A program made the position numbers and the translations under genes. Shown here in pieces: positions 12,086 to 23,537 of a stretch of DNA of 64,000 bases (positions are counted from its first letter, which is position 1; each line of letters begins with the position of its first letter). The notes below the pieces were generated by a model. It searched no databases. It saw nothing but the letters and a program-made list of their open reading frames with translations, and was not told the origin of the DNA. Origin of the DNA: Linyphia triangularis (Eukaryota > Arthropoda > Arachnida > Araneae > Linyphiidae); the NCBI GenBank assembly GCA_963978545.1, contig CAXBTE010000018.1, forward strand, positions 62,001 to 126,000, given 5' to 3'.

Positions 12086-12691
12086 AGATAGATATTTCGA
12101 TGGTTTCAAGATATTACATATTTTTAACTTAAACGACACAAAATTAATAGTAAACAGGTTTGAAATGTATGGTTGGTTATTTATAAACACTTTTTTATAT
12201 ATTAATTTTTTTTGTGAAAGAAATTAAACATTTAAAAAAAAAATTATCTTTAAATTTAAGATAACATCAATTACTTCAATCAAACTTATTTTAAATTTTT
12301 TTTAATAATTAAAATACTAATAGATATTATACCTTAATTGTAAAATCATGCATATATGATCTTTTATGAACTTCCACATTTGTCAAATAGGACACTAAGA
12401 ATATTTTGATATAGTAAAAGTAATTTTTCAATTTATTAAACACATACATCAGGAAATCCTACATCATGAAATGTTTTGAGCTTTTCATTTTGGTTAGAAT
12501 TCGAAGTCCTGTACGGATTTTGTGCCAAGAATTGTTTACATAAAACTGCACCAATTATGGCAACCATAGGCAGTTCACTTGTCATGAAAAAAAAATGGCA
12601 GGGCTGAAATTTTTTGGCGAAAATCACCTTGACGCAGAATCTGTACCAGACTTGTAATTTTAACCTTAATTTTTATAATACTAAGTAAGAT
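12086..12691. other. P-type element interior, no gene recognised
   Basis: AT-rich. A 63-codon minus-strand frame (12436-12627) includes TSELPMVAIIGAVLCKQFLA, which faintly recalls the C-terminal part of E1-like SUMO-activating subunits, but nothing supports it on either side. The 3' end of the transposase gene would be expected here and was not found. Confidence 0.4.
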
Positions 12692-12923
12692 GGATATTAA
12701 ATTCATCAAAGAAATAAGAGAAAAAACATCATAACATAAAACTAAATTTTTTTTTTATTGAAAATAAAATATATATCAAATAAAATAATAATAATATATA
12801 TATATAATAAATAATTTAACACAACACACAATAGCAGTTTAAATTACAATTTTAAATTAGGATATACAGTACAATTGGGGTATTGTTACTCATTTCTTAC
12901 ACAAAATTAAATCAAAATTCTAG
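12692..12923 (+). repeat. AT-rich direct repeat, copy A
   Basis: Starts GGATATTAAATTC, runs through AACATCATAACATAAAACTAA and TTTCTTACACAAA, and ends AAAATTCTAG. It is a diverged partner of 13073-13247, longer because of an (AT)n-rich stretch near 12770-12810. Confidence 0.75.
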
Positions 12924-13072
12924 TCACTCTGTATTGATTCAAACTAATTCAAATTCAATCAGAAAGACTAAGAACTTTATTTCATATTAACATATAATAA
13001 AAAAAAAATCGAAATACTAAGTTTGATAAAATTTAAATGAGTCGAATTAGTGATAAATTATTAAAGTATAAC

Positions 13073-13247
13073 GGATATTAAATTCTTGAAAGAAATAAGA
13101 GGAAGAAACATCATAACATAAAACTAACTTTTTTTCATTGAAATAAAATAAGTAATTTAACATGCAAATCAGTTTAAATTGTAATTTTTAATAAGGATAT
13201 GCAGTACTCATTGTGACTCATTTCTTACACAAAAATTAAAATTCTAG
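13073..13247 (+). repeat. AT-rich direct repeat, copy B
   Basis: Same succession of blocks as copy A (GGATATTAAATTC, CATCATAACATAAAACTAA, CATTTCTTACACAAA, AAATTCTAG) with indels. It is an old local duplication inside the P-type element or a remnant of another repeat. Confidence 0.75.
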
Positions 13248-13487
13248 AAACAGATCTTTACAGACATAGCAACCATTTAATAACCGGAACGCTTAACAAA
13301 ATGGCCATCACATACAAACATAAATAATGCCAATACAGGTTATGCCAATACATGGTTCGTCGTACACTTGAAGGAGGAAAAAATTCAAGGATTTTTCAAA
13401 GATGCGTTATCAACACAAATGCTTTAAAAAAAAAATCTCAATTTTGTTTATAAACAGTGCAAGTTCAAATTGAGTAAATAAAAAAAA
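13248..13487. other. P-type element interior, no gene recognised
   Basis: AT-rich with a local direct repeat of ATGCCAATACA (near 13328 and 13343). No coding pattern seen. Confidence 0.4.
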
Positions 13488-13512
13488 GGAGAGGGGGGAG
13501 GGGGGGGGGGGG
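13488..13512 (+). repeat. G-rich homopolymer tract
   Basis: A run of G interrupted by A (GAGAGGGGGGAGG, then a run of about 12 G). It is a low-complexity tract where length errors are likely. Confidence 0.8.
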
Positions 13513-13564
13513 TTAGGTTTCAATGAAATTAAATTTTAAGGTTACAATAGAAAAAAAAGACTAC

Positions 13565-13748
13565 CTTCCAATATATCAGAAGCAGTACCATGTCCCATAT
13601 AAGCAGAAGTAAAGTAGCTAGTACTCACTTGGTAATTATGCCAATATTGGATGTGAGCATCCATTTGATTGTCTAGTTTCATCATATGGAGACTTTCGTC
13701 AAATAATAATACAAAAGTTTTACTAATTAAACTGTCTTCCAATCTACT
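13565..13748 (-). pseudogene. Internal exon of an uncharacterised arthropod-type protein family
   Basis: Minus-strand exon between a weak acceptor (GCCGTCAG, 13749) and a donor (GAAG|GTAGTC, 13565). The translation includes TFVLLFDESLHMMK, DNQMDAHIQYW and YMGHGTASDILEG. The series F-D-E-S-L, Q-M-D, W, M-G-H-x-T-A recalls a large uncharacterised family that I associate with a zinc finger and a hAT-transposase-like core. It fits as a later exon of the same gene as 14342-14592; a hAT-type MITE sits between the two, where an intron would be. No further exons were recognised toward 12000. Confidence 0.45.
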
Positions 13749-13877
13749 CTGACGGCTTGATTGCAAATACTACTGAACAAAATGCAGTTTTTTCCTCCAC
13801 ATGAAAATTTAGAATTTAGAGGCAATCATTCTATCGGCAAACATGCAATTACATAGTTTATCATTTAATTCATAAGA

Positions 13878-14275
13878 CAGGGTTCCCACTCAAATCATAC
13901 AATGAAAATCAATGACTTTTAAGCACCGAAATAATGTTTTTAAGGACCGCTGAAAATTTATTTTCAGGCCTCATGTCTACATATAAATTTTTAATAAAGT
14001 AACTTTTTTGGTAGAATATACAAGTTGGTGGATGCGTAATGCAAATATGTCGGAGAATTCCAATACTGTGCAGATAAGTGACAGTCACGCGGGAATAGCA
14101 AGTCCGAGTTGTATTTTTATAAATTTTGCGGTTAAGCACACAACATCCGCATAAATTAAGGACTTTTAAGGATCACTAAGCATTTTCAAGCACCTCTAAG
14201 CATTTTCAAGGCCTTGAAAACAAGTTCAAAAATATTAAGCACTTTTAATGACTTTCAATAACAGTGAGAACCCTG
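13878..14275. mobile_element. 398-bp hAT-type MITE nested in the P-type element
   Basis: Ends CAGGGTTCCCACT and AGTGAGAACCCTG are inverted copies with one mismatch, flanked by direct TAAGA (13873-13877 and 14276-14280). Subterminal TGACTTTTAAGCAC and its inverse extend the symmetry. The interior has repeats of AAGCATTTTCAAG and an 18-bp perfect palindrome TTTTCAAGGCCTTGAAAA (14203-14220). CAGGG ends and short target duplications point to hAT. No transposase is encoded. Confidence 0.75.
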
Positions 14276-14341
14276 TAAGAGCCATGATTTTTTATGATTT
14301 TCAATGTCCATAGTATTTCAGTATCTAAAACTTTGTTTTCA

Positions 14342-14592
14342 ATTACATGCCCATCCATTACGCTGACGACGTTGATTGTTGCGAAATATATCCGCTTTTG
14401 GGGTACTTTTTATCATTAGAAATAGTTCGGACAATCCTCCATCGAACCTTATAGAAACTAAATCCATGTGCTTTTTACTCTTCGTGTAGTTTTTTATAGC
14501 ACTTTCTCCCATAATGTCATTTTTGACACATAAAGTACAACGTGCAAATCCTACACATAGGCCTCGGTGACATAAGCTTCGATATTATATTC
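14342..14592 (-). pseudogene. Zinc-finger exon of a second, ZBED/hAT-like gene
   Basis: An open frame on the minus strand reads ARCTLCVKNDIMGESAIKNY, then TKSKKHMDLV, then GGLSELFLMIKS. C-T-L-C (Cys codons 14537-14539 and 14528-14530) followed by G-x-S-A-x-x-x-x and SKKH (His codon 14468-14470) is the pattern of the N-terminal zinc finger of hAT-derived proteins. The expected first His is a Tyr here, so zinc binding may be lost. The frame stops at 14339-14341 and has no obvious ATG. Family placement rests on pattern memory, not a search. Confidence 0.5.
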
Positions 14593-15218
14593 TGGCTACT
14601 CTAATCTGCTTGAATTGAAAATGCATTTCCTCATCATTTTTAAACAGTGTGCAAAAAATTAGCAAACACAATATAAAAACGGAACAAGACATCACATGAT
14701 TTGAACAGATATTCCACATATATTGCGCAAGCTCAGTACTGTACTCATCAATGGGGGAATGATGAAATTTTTATTATATTCAACTGCGATGTTTTCCTAG
14801 TTGCTGATTGGCTTAGCTAAATTCAAAAATTATTTTTGCTCACTTTGTTGAACAAAAATTTTTAGATGCTATATTTTTAGAAAATAAAATGAAATTTAAG
14901 CACTTTAAACATATTTTTACAAAATTCAAGGTTTTTTAAAAACGTACGAACCATGCATTATATAAAAATGCAAGGAAAACATAAACTGAAGTAGAATTTT
15001 TTCCAACTTAGACACTTTTCGCAATTGAAAATAAAAAAAATTACGGCAATCCATAAAAATTCTGATGAATATTAATGAAAATACCATGAATATAATTTAA
15101 ACACAATTACGAAATTTCCCTGCTAGAAGAGTGCCACAAAGTATTTGCTTTTTAAAAACATAGATTTTTACAGCTAATTTATTATAAAATGTACTATTTT
15201 TCTTTACTCACATACCAA
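14593..15218. other. P-type element interior, no gene recognised
   Basis: AT-rich. AAATTTAAGCACTTTAAAC to GTACGAACCATG (about 14892-14955) looks like a decayed end of the same hAT-type MITE family as 13878-14275. Otherwise empty. Confidence 0.35.
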
Positions 15219-15328
15219 CTTTAAACATATAATCAACTGAATACTTAAAACAATAAAATTTAATGCTAAAATAGAAGAGTAATCATGGCTCCGATATGAA
15301 AGCATGCAAGAAGTAAGCTGATATGAAG

Positions 15329-15502
15329 TTGTTTCAATGCAACGGCATATGGCTTAGAGGAGTGGAGCGAGCAAGAGTTCAAGCTATCAAACAAAGTATT
15401 GATAGCTCCAACAAACTCTGATGTTTCGCCAGCTCCACTTCCTAAGATGCCGGTGCCGCTATATACACCACATAGCGCTGTCGCCACACTGTTGCTAAGG
15501 AC
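15329..15502 (-). pseudogene. P-type transposase, GTP-binding-region exon
   Basis: Starts after a clear acceptor (TTTTTAATTTTGCAG at 15503). The translation runs VLSNSVATALCGVY, then ETSEFVGAINTLFDSLNS, then SSKPYAVALKQ. In P/THAP9 transposases a similar order, QVLSxSVAxAL followed by F-x-x-x-I-N-x-L-F-D-x-x-N-S, lies in the middle of the protein, in or next to the GTP-binding insertion domain. The frame meets a stop at 15266. A good donor (G|GTATGTGAGTAAAG) exists near 15219 but only in another frame. Several hundred residues are missing between this and the linker. Confidence 0.7.
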
Positions 15503-15802
15503 CTGCAAAATTAAAAATAACTTAAAATCTATATTAATAACAGTGAAGTGTGTTAATAAATACTGAAGTTCATACACTGAAAAAAATAACCTGTAGTGAA
15601 TGTCAGGCTTAGGGATCTTATAATTTACTTTAATTAAATGGTTTCTGTTAAAATAAATGAGAAAAAGAGCAGAATAACATGACCGAGGAAACACAATATT
15701 TGCTTGTTGTAAAAAAAAAATTTCCCTCTCGTTTGCTTGTTCCTTACTCTATGTGGGTCACAATGTAGAAAAAAATGCATGAAAGGGGTATTTTTCCCCC
15801 TT
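15503..15802. other. Gap where the RNase H-like region would be expected
   Basis: Only 300 bp separate the linker from the GTP-binding-region exon. It is AT-rich and reads like intron. I see no catalytic-domain sequence, so an internal deletion is likely. Confidence 0.5.
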
Positions 15803-16011
15803 TTAGATAAGTATGTTTAATATTTTCTTCCTCAAACGAGAAATCGTTGAACGCTGATTCAAAATAATTTGTGATTCCGGAGATCGCTTTGGTGTGGAAC
15901 TTATGGGAGGAGCATCATCTTGGGGTAGGGAGCAATCTAGGGCAATAGTGGGTCTGTAAGTAGGTTTGCTTATAGGCACAGGCATCTTTTGCGGAATGGG
16001 GGAGGGTGGAG
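15803..16011 (-). pseudogene. P-type transposase linker, frameshifted
   Basis: Overlaps the end of the THAP exon in a different frame: PPPSPIPQKMPVPISKP, then a Ser/Pro-rich linker and STISRLRKKILNILI, a short basic, leucine-bearing helix like the dimerisation region after THAP in P transposases. A 1-nt loss (or 2-nt gain) in the C-rich tract would explain the frame change. It ends in TAA without a clear donor. No RNase H-like sequence follows. Confidence 0.5.
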
Positions 16012-16174
16012 GATGGGCAGTTCAGGTTTTTTTCTAATTAAACGTTCTTTTAATGTGTTCGCAAAAGCCCAATCCGCAAAGTGCCTTATACATACTCTCG
16101 CATTATTGCGAAGGTACGCGATACCTTGTTGTAACAATCTTTCACAATTTAGCAACTCTAGCCATTTCTTTAAC
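16012..16174 (-). pseudogene. P-type transposase, exon with second half of the THAP domain
   Basis: Begins after a good acceptor (TTTATTTTGATTAG). The translation runs LKKWLELLNCERLL, then ARVCIRHFADWAF, then PELPIL. C-I-R-H supplies the last two zinc ligands (Cys codon 16090-16092, His codon 16081-16083). With the previous exon the spacing is C-X2-C-X43-C-X2-H, inside the THAP range, and PELPIL stands in the place of the AVPTIF motif. The frame then runs into a stop in about 12 codons, at a C-rich tract near 16000-16012, whereas the neighbouring frame stays open. Confidence 0.8.
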
Positions 16175-17023
16175 CTAATCAAAATAAACAAAGATTAGAA
16201 CATGATTCAAGAAAACAAAATAAATATAAAAACAAGCTTACTCAAATACACAAAAAAATTGAAATTTACGTAAATAACAGAGAACATCGATGGAACAAGA
16301 TCCTAAGCACTTGCAGGATTATTAGCAAGAGAGAAGTGCACATAGTGGTTGCAAGTAAATAGATGATTTGCATGGTATGGGTGTGTCGGCATATAACTGT
16401 AACACCCTCTCAACAGCTCTTTCGCATGGCGACTACAATTTAGCGCCAAGCAAAAAAGTCGCCAATGGGGTATTAGCAGTGCTTACCATTAAGCTCTATC
16501 CAGACTGAAAACCTGCTTCTGTTCCCAATTGGATATAACAAAAGTCACAACACCAAATAAAATTGTGAAATGCCATGGCTTTTCAGTGAAGAGACCACTA
16601 GGACTTCATAAAATGGAGACCAGAAATTACATATTGAGTAATGGAAAGTAAAAACCATATAATTTAAAACATAAAAAAAATTTAAAAGCATGAACGTAAA
16701 AAAATAGTATAAATTCTTAACTTATCAGAAAAGGAATTCTTTTTCGTGTGCTGTTACGATACAAGACATACTTTTTCATTCAGTTATTCTACAAATAACT
16801 TTGATTTGACATTTAAAAATCTTATTACACAGAACAGTGAATAAATGTTAACAAGGGTCTCCAGCACAAGAGAATTTGTTGGACCACAACAAATTATCGA
16901 AGCCATCACTCATGTAGTTTCAGATCATGACAGTAATATCACATACGGATAGGTTACAAGCACTGAAACTGCTGTTTTACACAACATAATGTTGATGTGT
17001 TCTTTTAAAAAAATTAGCGAAAC
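16175..17023. other. Transposase intron between THAP halves (distal part)
   Basis: Bounded by the acceptor at 16175. No exon, promoter or RNA gene recognised. With the SINE and 17229-17814 it forms an intron of about 1.64 kb. Confidence 0.5.
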
Positions 17024-17035
17024 TAAGCTACAAGT
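17024..17035 (+). repeat. SINE target site duplication, left
   Basis: TAAGCTACAAGT, identical to 17217-17228. Confidence 0.85.
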
Positions 17036-17216
17036 TGGTTGGTTGTTTTCAGATTATCTGGCGCCGTCAGCAACACGAGGGCTATAATGAGCCGAAACAT
17101 TCGTCATTTGACAAGCCAACTTACATTTACAAACACCCATGCCTTACACAGGACTCGAACCCGCAACCTCGCGGTCTAGAAGCTAGTATGCTAACCACTA
17201 TACCGTTTGGTCGGCT
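17036..17216 (-). mobile_element. tRNA-derived SINE nested in the P-type element
   Basis: On the minus strand the element starts with a tRNA-like head: A box TAGTGGTTAGC (17190-17200) and a perfect B box GGTTCGAGTCC (17151-17161), the internal Pol III promoter. A tRNA-unrelated body ends in AACAACCAACCA instead of poly(A). It is flanked by the 12-bp direct repeat TAAGCTACAAGT (17024-17035 and 17217-17228), as expected for LINE-mediated insertion. It lies in the long intron between the two THAP exons. Confidence 0.85.
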
Positions 17217-17228
17217 TAAGCTACAAGT
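17217..17228 (+). repeat. SINE target site duplication, right
   Basis: TAAGCTACAAGT, identical to 17024-17035. Confidence 0.85.
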
Positions 17229-17814
17229 AATCATATCGCGGGCCTCACTGATTTCTTCAAAGATTCAGATTTTTTTTAAAAGTACATTAGTGTGAGCTAT
17301 ATAATGCAACTTATTATTATTCTATCCTTATTCTTAGCACAATGACAGAAAAGAATCATACAGATACCCTATAAATTTAAGAAATAAATAGTATATGTTA
17401 TGAAATATATCCCACCACATTAATTATTTTTACTAAATTCTATATTAAGATGACAAATTAAACTATTCCTTTTTACCAACAATTCTCAACCCCTCCCATT
17501 CTCAATTGCAAAAAAATATATTACATAGGGAGGGCTTGAAATCTTTTTACGTGGAGTCCCAATCAACATTAAAAAACGTCACTGCCGTTTCTGAGCATGC
17601 CGAAGCAAATAATCTAAATTATAAAAATATTTTTTTATAATCAGCACAACGCATCACTTCATGTTTAATAGAAAAAATTAATTACCAGACTGATACTAAA
17701 AGAAACAGTACATATATGGCTTTACAAAATTTCAACACAGAACACAGGGTAACAATGGAAAGCATGATGCTTCCGAATATTTTTTCTGGTTTCAATTAAA
17801 AAAATTCCACTAAC
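17229..17814. other. Transposase intron between THAP halves (proximal part)
   Basis: Starts (minus strand) with the donor GTTAGTGG at 17814. AT-rich with no recognised feature. Confidence 0.5.
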
Positions 17815-17888
17815 CTTTCCTCATCCTTTGGAACATAAAAAAGTTTTTCAGTTGTAGATCCGCAGGCAATACACTTGGTTCGAAACAC
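17815..17888 (-). pseudogene. P-type transposase, exon with first half of the THAP domain
   Basis: The minus strand encodes KCIACGSTTEKLFYVPKDEE, ending at AG|GTTAGTG, a usable donor. C-X2-C followed by FYVPKD is the start of a THAP zinc-binding DNA-binding domain. Joined in phase to the acceptor at 16174 it completes an Arg codon and runs into LKKW, the usual R-x-x-W region of THAP. The start codon is unresolved. In this frame a stop (TAA) lies a few codons upstream, while an ATG with MASF lies in another frame. An upstream exon, or a small indel, must be assumed. Confidence 0.75.
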
Positions 17889-18017
17889 TGGTTTTTAAGA
17901 AACTAGCCATTGTTAAAAAAAATTAGTGAAACACACAGAGGCAAATATTGCGCAAGACATCTTCCTAAAAAATGAAATAGCAAAAAAACAAGCCGTGACG
18001 TCATGTCTGACGCTAAG

Positions 18018-18046
18018 TTAGTTCCTCTGTTGGTCATAGGAGGCGC
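18018..18046 (-). repeat. Right subterminal inverted repeat
   Basis: Inverse partner of 11988-12015, about 60 bp inside the right end. A perfect CRE-like TGACGTCA lies just inward at 17996-18003 and could belong to the element's promoter. Confidence 0.6.
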
Positions 18047-18077
18047 TGCATTCGCGTCACAAAATCCCGATCTGTCA

Positions 18078-18107
18078 CCTCTGTATGCGTAAGCTATATA
18101 CTCTGTG
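18078..18107 (-). repeat. Right 30-bp terminal inverted repeat
   Basis: Inverse of the left end with one mismatch. It is the 5' side relative to the minus-strand transposase remnants, so the promoter should lie just inside it. Confidence 0.93.
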
Positions 18108-18115
18108 TGTGAACC
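18108..18115 (+). repeat. 8-bp target site duplication, right copy
   Basis: TGTGAACC immediately after the element, followed by unit sequence AATATTGG. Confidence 0.95.
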
Positions 18116-18619
18116 AATATTGGTCGTGATTTGCCAGTTTTTATGCAGAGAGGGCGAAAGACTGCCCGTTCAATTTGAATCACGTTATTAACATTGCAAC
18201 AGAAACTGCAATAAAAAAGTTACGTATACTTTACTTCACTTTTATTAAAGAAATAATACTTATCCGAAGGTTTTAAATTATCCATTTCAATTTAAATGAC
18301 TTTTTTTGAAGATGTAGTTTTGTATTACATGGCTGTAAGGTGAGAACTTGGCGTAAACTTTTGCTTAACCACTTGATTGCAAAGTAGTACATGGCTTGTC
18401 CAAAGTAAAGACAGAAAAAGAAAGAAAAAAAAAAATGAATGCCAAAATGTGATGATTGTATTTCTACCAAAGAGAAATGAAGTGTTTTGTAGCTAGAGAG
18501 TAATAATATCACAAGTCGTACTTAGAAAAGCTGCACAAGTGTAAAAAGGCACTATCCATCAACCACCACTTTTAAAGTAACTCCATTTAATATTTAAACA
18601 CGACTTTCCATGTCTCGTT

Positions 18620-18763
18620 AGCTTTGCGCAGAGGCAGTGTCATAGCCAATGAGGTTCTACCGAGGCGTGACTATTGCTAGTTGAAAACTTTTCCCAATAC
18701 CCCGCCATGTGGACGTGAAATACCGTCCGCAAAGGCAATTTTTGGAAACCTCTTCGGAGGTTT
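18620..18763 (+). ncRNA. U4: U4 snRNA, unit 3
   Basis: Full-length majority form. It lies 512 bp beyond the right end of the P-type insertion, so its own proximal upstream sequence is intact while anything beyond about -510 is displaced by 6.2 kb. Confidence 0.97.
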
Positions 18764-19832
18764 ATGACTCTAAAATAGAATTTCAATATTTCCTTGCATG
18801 CTGCACTTGGGTGTCCCCTGGAGAAATTTACCTAAGTCGCAAATATCTCTAGATTGATTTCTAACATCTTCATATATACAGGGTCGTCATAATTAAAGTG
18901 ATGGTTCTCAGCGTGATCTATTTGCGAAAATAGCGCCACATTTTGTTTGAAGATTAAACAAGAAGAGGGACCGCAGGATTACGAGAAAAAAGACTTCTGT
19001 TCCCAAAGTAACTGTGTAGTAAAAAATGAGAGTTTTAAGAAATACAGAATCAATACTGAAATGAAATAACCTTTTTACTTAGCTCGCTTAACGACTTTAT
19101 GCAAGCTCGAAATAGCAACAAATTTAAAAAGCGAAAAATTAACATAAATAGTGATAAAGTCTCTTCATCTGCAAATTCACTGTGTCCCAGAGAAAGCAGC
19201 AGCAGCAGAAGTTAAATCGAATTTCCCATTGCATCCTTTGACACAGTGCGAGTTTCTTGTTCTTGTGTCGCTTTAGCATACACTCCAACTGCTACGGAAT
19301 TTCCGTAGTTGCTACGGAAATTAGTTGTAAACTACGGAATTACGGACGTATAGCAAAAAAACTACGGATCGGAATGAAATCGCTGTAAATATCATTTTGC
19401 TCGATTTCCCGCTCAATATTTTCCGCACTTTTAAGAAGACGCAAAAAAATAATAATAATTTCCTCTCCTCTCCTTGAAAAGGAGGACGATCGTTTTGTCG
19501 AAGTGACGTCACGTCACATTTCGTATATTTTTTTGTGCGAAGCGAAGTGAGTTAAATAAAATAGTTTGAAGAAGAAAAACTTGAACCGTGATCGTGATCC
19601 AAATTTTCAAAGCGCATCAGATCAGATTTCGAATTGTTTTTAATACATGAACGTGATTATAATGGATTGTTATTTAAAATGACCTAATCCGGCTTCCGAT
19701 GTGGAAAAGCCATGCAAGAAGAGGACAAATAATCAAAGATTTCGAGATTTTTAAGCATTTAAAAAAGATTTGACGAGCATTTAAAAAGGATATTTCCGTT
19801 CGGACATGCGAAATCGCGATGTCTTATTAAAT

Positions 19833-20027
19833 TAAAGCTTGGCGTCCACTAGAGTTAAACAGTGCAGAGCAGAGCGGAGTGGATTCGAGCCAAATTACAA
19901 GTCTGTCAACGTCCATTGTAGCACGAGCCTCCTGCTACAGTAGACGTTGGCAGCCTTGTAATTGGCTCTTGTCCACTCCGCTCTGCACTGCTCTGCACTG
20001 TTCAACTATAGTGGACGCCAAGCTTTA
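19833..20027. mobile_element. Hairpin element, unit 3
   Basis: Same 195-bp element, GAGTGGATTCG form. Confidence 0.85.
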
Positions 20028-23000
20028 GGGTAATGTTTTTTGTAATTTACCTGTTGCCAATTCGTTTTTAAAAGACAGATTTATATTTAAAATTAAATAT
20101 CACAGGAATTCATTAAAAATCCCGGATTATATCCGATTTAAAAAAAAAAAAAAAAATTTAGGTAGGTTGTGAAAAGTTCTTAACATTCATTATATCAATT
20201 TTACACTATTATAAATTTCAGTGGTTTTGGAAGTGGGGAGACGCGTGGGTATGTTCTTGAAAAGTGAGGGGACGCGTCACCCCGCGTCTACCCACACTTC
20301 TACAACTGGCCACCCTGGGCATATAGCTATTCATGGCTTGTCTTAAGGAAGGTTTCATTGGATTAGAAGAGGCTACATTGTGGGTAGATTTCATTGGAAA
20401 TTTTTTAAACACGGGATAAAACATGCTAGAAGCGCAAAATTTCGCCACTTTGTTTTCTTAAAAGGCAGAATGTAAGACATTTCAGAACCAACCCATGATT
20501 CTCTTAATTTTCAAAGTTCATTATTAGTAAGGATCCACATCCGGGAGATTCCATTTCGTATTCCAGTGAACCTGAATACATGTAAGAGGCAATTTTTCCC
20601 CCCCCATAAACAGGATTACATTATAATGAAGTAAAATAACTAACCTCTTTTTGTCTGTGAAAAGAATAATTTATAAGCGCGTTATTATTATATATTTTAA
20701 CTGCAATTTTTAATATTCAAATTGGATTCCTCGAAAAGTATTTATTACGAGTTAAAATAGGCAATTTATTTTCAAACATCTGAACAACGTGTATAGAAAT
20801 CAACAATTTTAAATTTGCAAAAGCGGTTTTTAACATCTTGTTTTTTTAATCGATTAATAAAATGTTGTTTCGCTCCATATTAAAGAGATAACCATAGTAT
20901 CATTGATTTGTGTACGATTCGATTTCAAGTTGCTGCGATTAGTTTCCAAGTTTGAATTAAAACTGAACATTTTATCATCCTTTTTTAAATCTTTCAAATT
21001 TGTTTTGTTTGTCCACAATCACTTACTAGTTTATAGGATTGTTTCAATCCTACTTAAATCCCTTTATCCTAAGAGACGTGGAAAACTACTTATGCTTCGA
21101 TAAAAATGGGCACTTTATCCTGATTATATTCAGATTATTTTGAGATAATGTTTGATAATTTTTTTTTAAATAAATAAAATAATTATTTCGATCAGGAAAC
21201 AGTTTTTCTATAACTAAATTTCTCAAGCCTTGAATGGAAAAGTGAGGTTTAATAATTATGCGAAAATATGTCCTTTGTCTTTTATGTGGCGGCATCATCC
21301 CTCATTGAGCTTATTGTTACACCTCTCTCTTTTTTATATACTACGCGTGCTCTAATAGTACCATGGTAAATGTCAAGGTTTTAAGAGTTATCAATTACCC
21401 CGCGTAATCATTGTTTTTGCTTTTTAATGTAATCAAAACTTAACAAGATGTGTATTGCATTTGAAATAAGGTTGGTTTTCTTAAGTACCCAAGTTTTTTT
21501 TAAATTATAAATGCTACTACCACCACTACATTATTTTTAGTACAAATACATAAAAGCACGGGAAATGCTGCTAAAGTTAAGATCATACTTCATAGGATCA
21601 TTTCTATAGTATGATTAGCGTGTTCACTCACCGAACATCGCAGAAAACCCAACCACGATGATGTGAGATGGGGCTTCTGCCTGAGCGTGAAAGCGGCGAA
21701 TCAACTGCTTGTCGGTTGCTTTGCCATTGATGATCGCACCTTTCTTTATTGTAAAGAGAGGATGGCAGGAACTCGATCTGAGTGGTCTAATTAATAAAAG
21801 ATAAACATTCATTTGGGGCGAAGCTCTAGAAATTTGCTTTTCAACTTCGTCCCGTAGTGTTGACAAAGATTGCGTTGTTAGTCAAGAATTTTAAAATTCC
21901 CGGTGCCATTTTAGTAAAAGTAGTCGTTTTCACACTCACTGATTGAAATAATAAGTCGCAGATAGATATGACATTTGCTGCAATGACGGTTCAACTAGAA
22001 AGACGCAAATGGCTTGAACAAAGCTTATAAGGGATCAGACGATTTCGTTGACTTTTTATTTTGGTGTGGCAACAATTGAACACTAGAGGACGCTGCATAC
22101 GGAAAGATCTCTTGAGTTTGCTTTGCCATGATTTACAGGCATATGCGAGCCAATTGAAATGAAAATATTCAACTGGACTTGATATCAGTTTTAGAACATG
22201 GAATTTTTGACATTCGCTCTTTCTTTGTCCCTAACTGATGGTGCTTGACAACTTTTTCCAGGCTTCCGGTATTATTTGCCATATTGAAAAAGTGATAAAA
22301 TAGGGTATATTTGAAAAACATTGGACTTTAGGAGAAGTTACATTTTAGGATTCTCTTACTACCTGTTTAAATTTTGAACGGACCTTCTTTTCTTTTTTTA
22401 GAGTCTGATCGAAATGAGAGAATTGTTGTTTGGAGCTCTTTGGATGGAAATTTAACAGGCGCATCTTGACCGAAATTTCAGAAATAGGGGAAACATCTTA
22501 GATGGAAAATTACTTCATTTATTTGTTATTAAGTCTGAATTTAAAACTGCTATTCTCGTACTATGTATCTAAATTAACTTGGCAAGTATTGGCTCATAAA
22601 CGATTTAAATATTCAATAACTTTTGTAATGAATGACGAGGTGAATATTACATTACTTCTGAAATTTTGCATGCCCACCACCTTCCCGGCCTTCAAATTGC
22701 ATTCGTCTCTCTCAAAAGCAAAACGTATCCTATTGGAGTTGATTTGCAGTACATGTTGGAAAATGCATATCAGCAATTTGAGAACTTTCGCTGGAACAAC
22801 AGCGCCAAATTCGCCTGTGGTGGCTGAAAGTTGAATTCTTTATCTCTTCCAAACTTCGAGTTCTCTTCGTTTGAGAAGGTATGTGAACCAATATTGGTCG
22901 TGATTTGCCAGTTTTTATGCAGAGAGGGCGAAAGACTGCCCGTTCAATTTGAATCACGTTATTGACATTGCAACAGAAACTGCAATAAAAAAGTTACGTA

Positions 23001-23393
23001 TACTTTACTTCATTTATTAAAGAAATAATACTTATCCGAAGGTTTTAAATTATCCATTTCAATTTAAATGACTTTTTTTGAAGATGTAGTTTTGTATTAC
23101 ATGGCTGTAAGGTGAGAACTTGGCGTAAACTTTTGCTTAACCACATGATTGCAAAGTAGTACATGGCTTGTCCAAAGTAAAGACAGAAAAAGAAAGAAAG
23201 AAAAAAAAATGAATGCCAAAATGTGATGATTGTATTTCTACCAAAGAGAAATGAAGTGTTTTGTAGCTAGAGAGTAATAATATCACAAGTCGTACTTAGA
23301 AAAGCTGCACAAGTGTAAAAAGGCACTATCCATCAACCACCACTTTTAAAGTAACTCCATTTAATATTTAAACACGACTTTCCATGTCTCGTT

Positions 23394-23537
23394 AGCTTTG
23401 CGCAGAGGCAGTGTCATAGCCAATGAGGTTCTGCCGAGGCGTGACTATTGCTAGTTGAAAACTTTTCCCAATACCCCGCCATGTGGACGTGAAATACCAT
23501 CCGCAAAGGCAATTTTTGGAAACCTCTTCGGAGGTTT
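23394..23537 (+). ncRNA. U4: U4 snRNA, unit 4 (variant form)
   Basis: Full-length copy with the same nt 40 A-to-G and nt 106 G-to-A changes as unit 2. The sharing fits with these two units having similar right halves throughout. Confidence 0.96.

Larger units (their letters stand above)
11899..18107 (-). mobile_element. P-superfamily DNA transposon inserted in array unit 3
   Basis: A 6209-bp insertion absent from the other 11 units, so both ends are certain. It begins CACAGAGTATATAGC and ends with the inverse, with 30-bp terminal inverted repeats carrying one mismatch. It is flanked by the 8-bp direct repeat TGTGAACC, present once in empty units. Imperfect subterminal inverted repeats lie at 11988-12015 and 18018-18046. 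The 8-bp duplication, about 30-bp ends starting CANRG and subterminal repeats are the architecture of P elements. The minus strand carries THAP-domain and P-transposase-like exons, which supports the same family. Nested elements account for part of its length. It is probably inactive, since the transposase is broken and incomplete. Confidence 0.9.
9548..20539 (+). repeat. Array unit 3, split by a P-type transposon
   Basis: The left part (9548-11898) and right part (18108-20539) together make a unit of about 4775 bp once the insertion (11899-18107) and one copy of its 8-bp target duplication are set aside. The left part shares variants with unit 5 (for example GTATGATTCG near 9920, GACAACCC near 10650). 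The right part has private changes near 18189 (attaac for attgac) and 18236 (ttcactttt for ttcattt). Confidence 0.96.
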